Positions 1 to 6,848 of a DNA stretch of 8,799 nt are shown here, one piece after another. The first letter of the stretch is position 1. Each line of letters opens with the position of its first letter. The DNA is taken from positions 527-9,325 of the forward strand of contig DBFL01000029.1 of NCBI GenBank assembly GCA_002294285.1. The letters are read 5' to 3'. The notes below the pieces were generated by a model that was not told the DNA's origin, searched no databases, and worked only from the letters and a program-made list of their open reading frames with translations. This DNA comes from Candidatus Neomicrothrix sp. UBA881 (lineage in GTDB: Bacteria; Actinomycetota; Acidimicrobiia; Acidimicrobiales; MedAcidi-G1). The translations under genes were made by a program, and so were the position numbers.

Positions 1-93
1 CTCAGCCCAAAAATCTACAAGTACGGGTTTGTCTGCTGAATTGATTTCATTTTCAAAGGTTTCTGCTGAAAGATTTGTGATTGACTCACTCAT
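1..93 (-). CDS. trxA: Thioredoxin, N-terminal fragment (cut by window edge)
   Basis: Small cytoplasmic disulfide reductase, reduced by TrxB, which is encoded just upstream on the same strand. Only the first 31 codons are present. They read through the conserved first strand PVLVDFWAE, and the next residues off the edge should be the WCGPC redox site, which is therefore not visible. The ATG (91-93 on the minus strand) follows a GGAG ribosome binding site about 7 bases away. The gene follows trxB after an 89-base gap, so it may have its own promoter as well as read-through from trxB. Identification rests on the VDFWAE motif plus the trxB neighbour; the active site is unseen. Confidence 0.9.
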   Translation of the reverse strand, partial: MSESITNLSAETFENEINSADKPVLVDFWAE

Positions 94-133
94 TGTTTTC
101 TCCAAGGTAATTCGGTCTTAAGAATTTTTACAC

Positions 134-139
134 CTTATA
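134..139 (-). promoter_or_regulatory. Possible -10 box of a trxA promoter
   Basis: In the 89-base gap between trxB and trxA the minus strand carries TATAAG, a good match to a sigma70-type -10 box. It would put a transcript start roughly 30-35 bases before the trxA ATG. No convincing -35 box lies 16-18 bases upstream, so this is only a candidate. Confidence 0.25.
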
Positions 140-182
140 GTTGCTTGATGCAGAACACCTTTAAAATTTTTCTGTTTTTTAC

Positions 183-1148
183 TTAGTTTTGATTTGCTTC
201 TAACCAATGTTCTGCATCGATTGCAGCCATACAACCTGATCCGGCCGCCGTGATCGCTTGTCTATATTTGTGATCTTGAACATCACCACATGCAAAAACA
301 CCTTCAACATTTGTTTTCGTGTTATCTGGATCTGTTTTTATGTATCCCAAATCGTCAATTAAAAGCTCATCTTTGAAAAGTAATGTATTTGGGGTGTGAC
401 CGATAGCAATAAAAATTCCTTCTATATTCAGTGTCGTTTCCTCGAGGGTTTTTGTATTTCTGATTTTCACACCCTCTACTGAATTTTCACCAAGTATTTC
501 TGTAACTTCTGTATCCCAGAGGAAATTTATTTTGGGGTTATCGAAGGCTCTCTTTTGCATAATTTTTGAGGCTCTTAGTTCATCTCTTCTATGGATTATT
601 GTTACTTCAGAAGCAAATTTTGTTAAAAAAGTTGCTTCTTCAACCGCAGAATCACCCCCACCTACAACTGCGATTTTTTTATCTTTAAAAAAGAAGCCAT
701 CACAAGTTGCGCATGTAGAAAGTCCGTGTCCTAGAAGTCTTTTCTCGCCTTCAACTTCGAGCATCACCGATTGGGCACCAGTTGAAATTATCAGCGCGTC
801 AGCGGTGTAGCTTGGTGATGCTTCGGTTGGGTCTCCAATCCAAACTTTGAATGGTTTTTGTGACAAGTCAACTTTCGTTACTTTTCTGGTAAGAAAAACA
901 GATCCAAATTTTTCTGCTTGCGCTTTCATTTCAGCCATCAATTGTGGTCCTAAAATGCCATCCGGAAAACCAGGAAAATTTTCTACCTCAGTAGTAAGCA
1001 TTAATTGTCCACCGGGTTGGTCTCCAGTAGATGATGGTTCGCCTTCTATAACTAAAGGATTTAAATCTGCTCGCGCTGTATAGATTGCAGCAGTTAAACC
1101 TGCAGGCCCAGAACCTATGATGAGTATTTTGCTGTGACTGTTGGACAT
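183..1148 (-). CDS. trxB: Thioredoxin reductase (NADPH)
   Basis: FAD-dependent cytoplasmic enzyme that passes electrons from NADPH to thioredoxin. At 321 residues it has the usual length of the low-molecular-weight bacterial type. Visible motifs in order: FAD-binding GSGPAG (residues 12-17), the redox-active CATC pair (C146, C149), the NADPH-binding GGGDSA (163-168), HRR at 186-188 (basic residues that typically contact the NADPH 2'-phosphate), and the second FAD motif GDV (288-290) followed by the AITAAGSGCMAA helix. The ATG follows an AGGAAA ribosome binding site. It lies 22 bases after the small membrane protein gene and upstream of trxA, as in other actinobacteria, so it works as a pair with trxA. 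No key residue is missing. Confidence 0.98.
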   Translation of the reverse strand: MSNSHSKILIIGSGPAGLTAAIYTARADLNPLVIEGEPSSTGDQPGGQLMLTTEVENFPGFPDGILGPQLMAEMKAQAEKFGSVFLTRKVTKVDLSQKPFKVWIGDPTEASPSYTADALIISTGAQSVMLEVEGEKRLLGHGLSTCATCDGFFFKDKKIAVVGGGDSAVEEATFLTKFASEVTIIHRRDELRASKIMQKRAFDNPKINFLWDTEVTEILGENSVEGVKIRNTKTLEETTLNIEGIFIAIGHTPNTLLFKDELLIDDLGYIKTDPDNTKTNVEGVFACGDVQDHKYRQAITAAGSGCMAAIDAEHWLEANQN

Positions 1149-1170
1149 CTATTTTCCTGTTTGGTATTTA

Positions 1171-1479
1171 CTAATGTATGTCGGTTTTTGCTTTTCTCAG
1201 TATTAGAACTCCTAAAGCAAAAGAAAATAAACCAAGAGAAAAAAAGGCTATCCAAGATCCACCAGGTATCGATTGATCCACAATTTTAAAAACAGCAACG
1301 CAAAATAGGACTATGGCTGTAAGCACACAGAGAAACATTGATAATCCATAAATTACCCATTTTGAGGATGAAATAATTGGTTCAGTTGTAAATGATCTAA
1401 ACCGTGAAACTGTTTCAATAAACTTATTTGTGAGCGAATAGGCCCAATTTTTTTCTTCTTCGCTTTGGTTTATTTTCAT
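1171..1479 (-). CDS. Small two-helix membrane protein, unknown function
   Basis: A 102-residue protein without a recognised catalytic motif. The N-terminal ~40 residues are polar and probably helical. A hydrophobic helix (about 42-65), a short loop with IPGG (71-74) and a second hydrophobic helix (about 75-95) follow, then a basic tail RKAK. This predicts an integral hairpin with both ends on the same side, probably cytoplasmic given the positive C-terminus. The overall plan resembles small actinobacterial proteins sometimes labelled holin-like, but I do not claim lysis function. The start lies 10 bases after the degV stop with no clear ribosome binding site, suggesting coupling to degV translation. 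It sits directly upstream of trxB, in the slot where other actinobacteria carry a sigma/anti-sigma pair. Confidence 0.75.
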   Translation of the reverse strand: MKINQSEEEKNWAYSLTNKFIETVSRFRSFTTEPIISSSKWVIYGLSMFLCVLTAIVLFCVAVFKIVDQSIPGGSWIAFFSLGLFSFALGVLILRKAKTDIH

Positions 1480-1489
1480 TTGACTATTT

Positions 1490-2329
1490 TTAGTTTTTTA
1501 AGGTAAAGCAAATGCCTATCACTCCTGGTCCTCCATGGCTTGCAACAACTGGACCAAGAGCAGTGACTCGCATATTTGATTTATCTACTTGGGTTCCAAA
1601 CATGTTTAGAAACTCATCAAGATCTTCGGCGCGAGCATGCATAACTACTAGATTTTCTATATTTCCTTCAAACTCAGCTAATTTGTTGCTTAGCCACAAG
1701 AGAGACTTTTTTCTAGTTCTTTGCCTTCCGGCTTCTTCAACAATTCCAGTACTTACATCTATTAGTGGTTTGATTGAAAGCATGCTTCCGAGAAGGGCTT
1801 GAGCATTACCAATCCTTCCACCTTTTTTAAGGTTTTCTAAAGTATCTATAGCTGCGTAAACCCTAGTTTTTGAACGTAAATTTTCTAAAAGGTTAAAGAT
1901 TTCGTCGACCGAAGAATCGTTTTGTGAAGCTTTTGCAGCTTCTAAAACCATTGTACCCAACCCTCCAGTTACAGATTTACTGTCGAAAATTCTTATGTCT
2001 TTTTCAGGCAGTTCGCGTGCACCTGCTTCTGCTGCTTGAATTGTTGCAGAAAGTTCGCCAGAAATATTTATACAGATAACTGTTTCTGCTCCGTTTGTAA
2101 AGCAATCTTCAAAAGCTTTTTTAAATGCACCTGGAGAAGGGGCTGCTGTTTGAGGAACGTCAGTACTGTTGTTCATTCTTTCGTAGAACTCATCAGCGCT
2201 TAGTTCAATACGATCAATTAATTCTTCTTCACCAAACCTAATGCTTAGTGGGACTATTTTAATTCCTAAGCTTGACGCTTCTTCATCTGAAAGGTCGCTT
2301 GCACTATCTGTAACTATTTGGATTTTCAT
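1490..2329 (-). CDS. DegV family fatty-acid-binding protein
   Basis: Cytoplasmic lipid-binding protein of the DegV (FakB-like) family. Members bind a single fatty acid in a cleft between two alpha/beta domains, and some present it to a fatty-acid kinase. The full 279-residue length is typical. Conserved blocks seen: TDSASDL (7-13), PQTAAPSPG (59-67), DSKSVTGGLG (116-125), LKKGGRIG (167-174), LSIKPL (184-189) and the C-terminal HGGPGVIGI (265-273). The ATG has a strong AGGAGG site 5 bases away. The stop codon of the upstream gene lies inside that site (TAGGAGG), so the two are probably translationally coupled. No FakA kinase is in the window, so a role in fatty-acid kinase metabolism is only possible. 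DegV is not the usual occupant of this trx-proximal position. Confidence 0.95.
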   Translation of the reverse strand: MKIQIVTDSASDLSDEEASSLGIKIVPLSIRFGEEELIDRIELSADEFYERMNNSTDVPQTAAPSPGAFKKAFEDCFTNGAETVICINISGELSATIQAAEAGARELPEKDIRIFDSKSVTGGLGTMVLEAAKASQNDSSVDEIFNLLENLRSKTRVYAAIDTLENLKKGGRIGNAQALLGSMLSIKPLIDVSTGIVEEAGRQRTRKKSLLWLSNKLAEFEGNIENLVVMHARAEDLDEFLNMFGTQVDKSNMRVTALGPVVASHGGPGVIGICFTLKN

Positions 2330-2340
2330 AAAACCTCCTA
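2330..2340 (-). promoter_or_regulatory. degV ribosome binding site fused with upstream stop codon
   Basis: On the minus strand the sequence TAGGAGGTTTT precedes the degV ATG. TAG is the stop of the DUF6049-like gene, and its AG begins the AGGAGG core. A ribosome terminating on the first gene would sit on the initiation site of the second, which favours coupled translation. Confidence 0.75.
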
Positions 2341-3882
2341 CTTATTGATGGAGCGTAGTCGCCGCGAACGCAACCACCAGAATGCAAGAAAAAAAACAGC
2401 TCCAACAAAAAGTAATATTCCTACACCTGATAAGCGAGTTGTGGTTATTGACAGTGAATTTGAATCTAATTGTAATAAGTGATTTTTGTCTGGTGACCTG
2501 ACTCCTATGCGGATTTGTGAATTTCCAGATGTACGTGAACTTACAGGTATTTTTATTTTGTTGGTACCTGGATTTAACTTAACTTCGAATGTTTGACCTT
2601 CTGGAAAACTAATACGACCGTCACTTTGAAGTATCAGCGAGACATTAGCTTCATGTGTCAGATTATTTATAAGAGTAAATGGCAATTCTGCTTTTCTACT
2701 TGTAAGTCTGACATTTTGGTTTTTAGGGCTTGTAAAACTGTCAATTATTTTGACAATTTCTTCGTAAATTGTTTTGTAATAGGAAGATATTTGTTCTTCT
2801 ACGAGTTCAGCAGCAGAGGTTGTAGCAAGAAGTTCGTATAAAAAAGAAGTATTTGGATGTGGTGAACCTATCACCTCTGAATAAGCGTCGATTGCGGCCT
2901 TTGCAAGGTTCTGAGCTGGGCCTATTTCAGACAAGTCCTTTGATGAATTATTCCATAGAAAATATTCGTTGTTATCTGACAGGTTTTCTTGATTTAGATT
3001 TTCAACTAAAGAGGGAAGTGGTTTTATTCTTAAATTGGAAATAGTAGTAAAAGATTCGAAAATTTTGTTTAAATTTTCTGCAGACACGTTAAACGGAATT
3101 TTCACTATGACATTTTTTTCTTCAACAGATTTGTTCATCAAAAGTGAAGAAAGATTTGTAACTAAATCTTCCACGTCTGTCGAATTGTTTTTAATACCAT
3201 CCAGATAGGAATTAATTTTGCTATCGGAAAAAAGAACGTCGAATTTTTCTCCTTTTTGATTTTTTAAATTAATCAGAGGATTTGTTTCGTTATTAGGTTT
3301 TGGGTCGATGTGAGAGTTTTCTGTAATAAAGTTCTTGATGCCGAGTTTGCTTAAGACTTCTAAAGTCTCAATAACTGCACTTTTTGAAATAAATGCAAAT
3401 GATCGATCCGGTTGTATTTGAAGTTGGTTAGTTATTTGAAGGTCGCCTCTTTTTAATAAGTCGTTGTAGTTTTCAAAGGAATTTATCAATCTCCATGATT
3501 CAGGATCACTTGTTACAAAAGGTGAAGAAATAATGTGTAATTGTTTTTTTGCCAGATTTTTAAGCTCTAACAGTAAGTTCTCATTTTCTTTAATTTTTGA
3601 ATGAGAAAGGCTGGAAAGAGTTGCAGGAGGCAAACTGACGGTCAAATTTATTTCTGGATTGTTATTGAGCGCTTCTACTAAATTTGAGATAGTTCTGATT
3701 GCTTGCTTGTCAATTTCACTAGTTCCATCGTATTGAAGTGGCGGATGAGCAGTAATTTCTGAAATAAATGAGATGGAAACAGGTTTTATTTTGTCAGTTT
3801 CTTGCTCTGTTTCGTTTTGTGCAATTGCAGGTGAGGTTAAAAAGAAAATAAAAACAGTTGATATAAAAATTGACAAACGCAT
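2338..3882 (-). CDS. DUF6049-like secreted, membrane-anchored protein
   Basis: A 514-residue exported protein of unknown biochemical role. The N-terminus is a signal peptide: basic start, hydrophobic core to about residue 16, and an AIA cleavage site after A21. A large extracytoplasmic region follows. The first part (about 60-190) has alternating strand/helix blocks resembling a polysaccharide-deacetylase-like barrel, but no metal-binding motif is obvious. Residues 391-480 look like a beta-sandwich (RLTSRKAELPFTLINNLT and after). One transmembrane helix (about 486-504) and a basic tail RSRRLRSINK anchor the C-terminus. Architecture and position (divergent from pcnA, upstream of trxB) match the actinobacterial DUF6049 family (Rv3909 in M. 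tuberculosis, recalled as about 800 residues), so this is a short version. The start lacks a clear ribosome binding site. It is AT-rich, with many Asn and Lys. Confidence 0.8.
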   Translation of the reverse strand: MRLSIFISTVFIFFLTSPAIAQNETEQETDKIKPVSISFISEITAHPPLQYDGTSEIDKQAIRTISNLVEALNNNPEINLTVSLPPATLSSLSHSKIKENENLLLELKNLAKKQLHIISSPFVTSDPESWRLINSFENYNDLLKRGDLQITNQLQIQPDRSFAFISKSAVIETLEVLSKLGIKNFITENSHIDPKPNNETNPLINLKNQKGEKFDVLFSDSKINSYLDGIKNNSTDVEDLVTNLSSLLMNKSVEEKNVIVKIPFNVSAENLNKIFESFTTISNLRIKPLPSLVENLNQENLSDNNEYFLWNNSSKDLSEIGPAQNLAKAAIDAYSEVIGSPHPNTSFLYELLATTSAAELVEEQISSYYKTIYEEIVKIIDSFTSPKNQNVRLTSRKAELPFTLINNLTHEANVSLILQSDGRISFPEGQTFEVKLNPGTNKIKIPVSSRTSGNSQIRIGVRSPDKNHLLQLDSNSLSITTTRLSGVGILLFVGAVFFLAFWWLRSRRLRSINK

Positions 3883-4030
3883 GTGTCGACTTATGACATT
3901 TACTGGAGAAAAGGGTTTATTTTTCTTAATACCTACAGAATATGGCTTTCAGAGCGATTTAGTAAGTGAATATTTCTTAAGACTTGTTGTAAGTTTATGA
4001 ATTTATAGAACTACGAACTACGATCTTTAA
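3883..4030. promoter_or_regulatory. Divergent intergenic region, inferred promoters both ways
   Basis: A 148-base AT-rich spacer lies between the minus-strand DUF6049-trx run and the plus-strand deacetylase-pcnA pair, so it should carry two outward promoters. On the plus strand TATAGA (4004-4009) could be a -10 box placing transcription start near 4016, about 15 bases before the GTG; TTGTTG (3984-3989) is only 14 bases upstream, too short for a good -35. On the minus strand TATTCT (within 3937-3952) is a weak candidate. Neither downstream gene has a recognisable Shine-Dalgarno sequence, so short or leaderless messages are possible. Presence of promoters is inferred from gene orientation; exact boxes are uncertain. 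Confidence 0.5.
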
Positions 4031-5038
4031 GTGTCTTTGTTATTTTTGACGGACGAACGTTTTCTCGATCACACTCCCGGGAAAAAACATCCTGAGTGTC
4101 CTGCGCGTTTGGAAGCGGTATGGCGAGGGTTGGACAGAATTAATTTAGATGATGATTTAATTCGCATTGCACCTCGTATTGCCACACAATCGGAACTTTT
4201 AAGATGTCATCCAATTGAGCACATTCAAGCTTTGGAATCTCTGAATGCAGAAGGAGGGGGAAGAATGGATCCTGATACTTCACTTAGTAAGGGTTCATGG
4301 GACGCTGCCCTACTAGCTGCAGGATCTGGTCTTACGGCTATTGATGCGTTAATTGAAACCAAAGCAGAAGCAGCATTTTGTGCTGTCCGCCCCCCAGGAC
4401 ATCATGCAACATCGAACCGTTCAATGGGTTTTTGTTTGGTGAATAATATTGCTATCACTGCTGCATCTCTAATTGAAAATGGTGAGAAAGTTGCTGTAAT
4501 TGATATAGACGCTCATCACGGAAATGGCACCCAAGATATTTTTTATTCCGACTCCCGTGTTTTGATGATTTCAATTCATCAATGGCCTTTATATCCAGGC
4601 ACTGGAGCAGAAGGTGAGATTGGGGAATCAGATGGCAAGGGTTTTAATGTCAATGTTCCTCTTCCACCGGCTTCAACAGGTGGTACATACAGAGCTGCTC
4701 TAGATGAAATTGTTTCTCCTTGTATTGACAATTTTGAACCAGATTGGATACTGGTATCTGCCGGTTTTGATGCTCACAGATCAGATCCACTTACCGACAT
4801 GGGACTAACTTCGGGTGATTTCGGTGATTTGCTAACACAAATATTTAACATGGCGCCAAAAGGTAGATGCATATTCTTTTTAGAAGGCGGCTATGACTTT
4901 CAGGCATTGGCTGATTCCGTGACTGTTTCTTTTGCATCGATAATGGGATCTGATTTACGTTTAGAATCATCAACTGGAGCTGGACCTGGCTTGGAAACAG
5001 TAAGGCGAGTTGCTCGTTTGCATGGAGTAGCTCCATGA
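4031..5038 (+). CDS. Class II histone-deacetylase-like amidohydrolase
   Basis: Zinc-dependent deacetylase of the arginase/deacetylase fold, related to AcuC, acetylpolyamine amidohydrolases and eukaryotic HDACs. It would remove acetyl groups from lysine side chains, polyamines or similar amides in the cytoplasm. At 335 residues it has the usual single-domain length. Active-site parts are all present: HPECPARL (20-27), the catalytic His pair in PPGHHA (H124, H125), Zn ligands D160 and H162 in DIDAHHGNG, the third ligand D247 in AGFDAH, and Y288 in EGGYD, the transition-state tyrosine position. The start is GTG and matches the family N-terminus, though no ribosome binding site precedes it. The stop TGA overlaps the pcnA ATG as ATGA. 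The substrate cannot be told from sequence; protein deacetylation is only one option. Confidence 0.93.
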   Translation: MSLLFLTDERFLDHTPGKKHPECPARLEAVWRGLDRINLDDDLIRIAPRIATQSELLRCHPIEHIQALESLNAEGGGRMDPDTSLSKGSWDAALLAAGSGLTAIDALIETKAEAAFCAVRPPGHHATSNRSMGFCLVNNIAITAASLIENGEKVAVIDIDAHHGNGTQDIFYSDSRVLMISIHQWPLYPGTGAEGEIGESDGKGFNVNVPLPPASTGGTYRAALDEIVSPCIDNFEPDWILVSAGFDAHRSDPLTDMGLTSGDFGDLLTQIFNMAPKGRCIFFLEGGYDFQALADSVTVSFASIMGSDLRLESSTGAGPGLETVRRVARLHGVAP

Positions 5039-6273
5039 TTGGAAATTTTGACTATTTGAGAAGTTTGATTACCCCTATTACTGAAAGATTTGTTGAAGCA
5101 AATTACAAACTTTTTTTAGTTGGAGGAGTCGTTAGAGACGCACTGATTAATGAAAAAATGTCAAGTCCTGATTTAGATCTAACAACTGATGCTACACCCG
5201 ATCAAATTAGACACTTGGTTGAACCTTTAGCTGATGCAGTCTGGTTGCAGGGTGAGAGATTTGGAACAATTGGTTTAAAATTTAAAGATTTAAGAATGGA
5301 AATAACTACTCACAGGTCTGAGTCTTATGTGAGTGATTCAAGAAAACCTTCAGTTACTTTTTCTTTGGATATAGAAGATGATTTGAGTAGAAGAGATTTC
5401 ACAGTAAATGCAATGGCTATTGCAGTGGATAGTGGTAATTTTTTGGACCCTTTTAACGGAAAATCTGATTTAGAAGACCGTGTTTTGAGAACTCCGATAG
5501 CCCCATATGAATCATTTAATGATGATCCTTTGAGGATGCTAAGAGCAGCGAGGTTTATTGCTAGTTATGAATTGACACCTGTAAAAGAAATAGTTGACAC
5601 AGCTAAAGAGTTGGTTGGAAGGATTTCGATTGTTTCTCCAGAGAGAATAAGAGAAGAGTTGTTAAAACTTCTTTCTTTGAAGAATCCAAGAAAAGGCTTT
5701 GAGTTTTTAGAACAAATAGATCTATTGAGTCGAATTTTCCCTTTTGAGACTTCTTTAAATATAAAAAATTTAGATAAAACATTTGAATTATTGACACCTA
5801 ATGACCCTGTGATGAGACTTTCTGTTTTCTTATACGGGATTTCAAAAACAGATATTTCAAAATCTCTAAAAGATTTAAGGATGTCTAGAGATGAAATAAG
5901 AAAGATAGAAAACATTGCAGAATTTTTGAAAAAGATTTCTGAGGGCCCAAATTCTAATAATTGGAGCAATGAAGAGATCCGAAGGATAATGGATATTAGT
6001 GATTGGAGTATTCAGGATTCGGTCAGACTTCTGGAGGCTTTGGATTTTAATGATTCGGATTTTCTGCATTCATTACATGATTTGAATTCAACTGAAGATT
6101 TGACTTCTTTTGAATCTCCTTTATCCGCGCTAGAAGTTATGGATTTACTTGATTTAAGTCCTGGACCCGTAGTTGGTCAAGTTTTATTTTGGTTGAAGGA
6201 AATAAGGCTTAAAGAAGGACCAATCGCGCCTGAAGAGGCTAAAAGCCGCGTTTTGCAAGAATGGAAAGAATAA
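5035..6273 (+). CDS. pcnA: CCA-adding tRNA nucleotidyltransferase with degenerate HD domain
   Basis: Class II nucleotidyltransferase that adds or repairs the 3' CCA end of tRNAs (also called cca). The catalytic head and neck are intact: GGVVRD (30-35), the metal-binding DLDLTT with D46 and D48, RRDFTVNAMA (119-128), DPFNGKSDLEDRVLRTP from 138, DDPLRMLRAARF (163-174) and SPERIREELLKLL (201-213). The usual actinobacterial C-terminal block is also present (SPGPVVGQVLFWLKE, 375-389). At 412 residues it is shorter than mycobacterial PcnA, recalled as about 480. Where that protein has an HD metal-binding domain (LLHDIGKP-like), this one reads FLYGISKT (265-272), and the other histidines are absent. 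CCA addition should be unaffected; the phosphohydrolase activity is probably lost. The ATG overlaps the deacetylase stop, with GGAG 7 bases upstream. Confidence 0.95.
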   Translation: MIGNFDYLRSLITPITERFVEANYKLFLVGGVVRDALINEKMSSPDLDLTTDATPDQIRHLVEPLADAVWLQGERFGTIGLKFKDLRMEITTHRSESYVSDSRKPSVTFSLDIEDDLSRRDFTVNAMAIAVDSGNFLDPFNGKSDLEDRVLRTPIAPYESFNDDPLRMLRAARFIASYELTPVKEIVDTAKELVGRISIVSPERIREELLKLLSLKNPRKGFEFLEQIDLLSRIFPFETSLNIKNLDKTFELLTPNDPVMRLSVFLYGISKTDISKSLKDLRMSRDEIRKIENIAEFLKKISEGPNSNNWSNEEIRRIMDISDWSIQDSVRLLEALDFNDSDFLHSLHDLNSTEDLTSFESPLSALEVMDLLDLSPGPVVGQVLFWLKEIRLKEGPIAPEEAKSRVLQEWKE

Positions 6274-6319
6274 TTTTTTCAATAGGTTTATGGGTTAAGT
6301 AAATGATGAGTGTGTATTG

Positions 6320-6769
6320 ATGTCTCCAGCACGGATTGAACGGTTTTCAAATTTCAAGCAACAAAATCGTCTTGAAAGATCAGATTTGATTTTAGTTGAA
6401 AGTGCGGCTGATGTTGAATTTCGATTGGCAAGGCAATTGGTTGTTGACCTTTGGAAGCAGGGGAAAATTGATATGGAAACTGTATGTGATGCCCAACCTA
6501 TGCTTAAGAGAAATGCAATCCATTGTGGGGCTCCCATAGATGAAAATTGTCCTATTTGTGAAATAAGCCAAATTTCTTACGTTGCCTATGTTTTTGGACC
6601 AAGATTACCTGCCCATGGACGTTGTGTTTCTTCAAAGGGAGAACTTAAAAGACTTAATTCAAGAAAAACCAAGTTATCTGCTTATGTAATTGAAGTTTGC
6701 TCTTCATGTGGTTGGAATCATTTAGTGAAGATCGCTTCTTTGGGAGGAGCTCAAAATTATCCAAGCTAA
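6320..6769 (+). CDS. DUF5318 family zinc-ribbon protein
   Basis: Actinobacterial protein of unknown function, 149 residues from the chosen ATG. Numbered from that ATG, the conserved core runs from about residue 34 (RLARQLVVDLW) through ETVCDAQP, a CPIC pair (C77, C80), the YVFGPRLPAHGRC block and a second pair CSSC (C127, C130) followed by GWNHLV. The two CxxC pairs should hold one zinc ion. A TTG one codon upstream (6317) is an alternative start; the ATG is preferred as a commoner codon. No clear ribosome binding site is seen. The ~33 residues before the core look longer than in mycobacterial relatives. In other actinobacteria this family lies a few genes upstream of rpsF, as here, where only panB intervenes. 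It has no close paralog in the window and its role is unknown. Confidence 0.85.
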   Translation: MSPARIERFSNFKQQNRLERSDLILVESAADVEFRLARQLVVDLWKQGKIDMETVCDAQPMLKRNAIHCGAPIDENCPICEISQISYVAYVFGPRLPAHGRCVSSKGELKRLNSRKTKLSAYVIEVCSSCGWNHLVKIASLGGAQNYPS

Positions 6770-6789
6770 AGTTTTTAGTTTGTAAATTT

Positions 6790-6798
6790 TGGTATTAT
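6790..6798 (+). promoter_or_regulatory. Possible extended -10 promoter for panB
   Basis: TGGTATTAT matches an extended -10 element (TGn then TATTAT). It would start transcription near 6805, which is the first paired base of the hairpin before panB. No good -35 box is seen 17 bases upstream, which is tolerable for extended -10 promoters. The positional agreement with the hairpin is the main support. Confidence 0.4.
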
Positions 6799-6804
6799 TA
6801 AAAC

Positions 6805-6833
6805 TCAGCCGGCAGCTCAAAGCGCTGGACTGA
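6805..6833 (+). ncRNA. Candidate pan-type RNA hairpin in the panB leader
   Basis: A hairpin formed by 5' arm UCAGCCGGCAGC (6805-6816), loop UCAAA (6817-6821) and 3' arm GCGCUGGACUGA (6822-6833). It has eleven pairs, ten Watson-Crick and one G-U (6811 with 6826), interrupted only by two single unpaired adenosines, A6814 on the 5' arm and A6829 on the 3' arm. From memory, the published pan motif found upstream of panB operons is a stem with two conserved bulged adenosines, so structure and gene context agree. The hairpin abuts the AAAGGAG ribosome binding site of panB (6833-6839), so it could control translation or message stability. Class membership is not confirmed by a covariance search. Confidence 0.6.
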
Positions 6834-6848
6834 AAGGAGAAAACTAAG

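Noticed and set aside
532..1083. Plus-strand open frames inside the trxB region (532-810 and 847-1083).
   Set aside because: They are antisense to trxB, whose motifs are intact, and their translations resemble no protein family.
5565..6069. Minus-strand open frames within pcnA (5565-5969, 5603-5797, 5875-6069).
   Set aside because: They lie opposite a well-supported gene, overlap each other, and show no domain signal.
6274..6319. Terminator or promoter between pcnA and the DUF5318 gene.
   Set aside because: The 46-base spacer shows no stem-loop with U-run and no convincing -35/-10 pair; read-through from pcnA is the simplest view.
6303..6320. Five-codon open frame (two ATGs, ending in TGA that overlaps the DUF5318 ATG as TGATG), possibly a leader peptide.
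   Set aside because: Too short, without a clear ribosome binding site; such overlaps arise by chance in this AT-rich stretch. It could aid coupling but nothing else supports it.
6295..6537. Minus-strand 80-codon frame opposite the DUF5318 gene.
   Set aside because: It is antisense to a gene with two conserved CxxC pairs and has no recognisable product.
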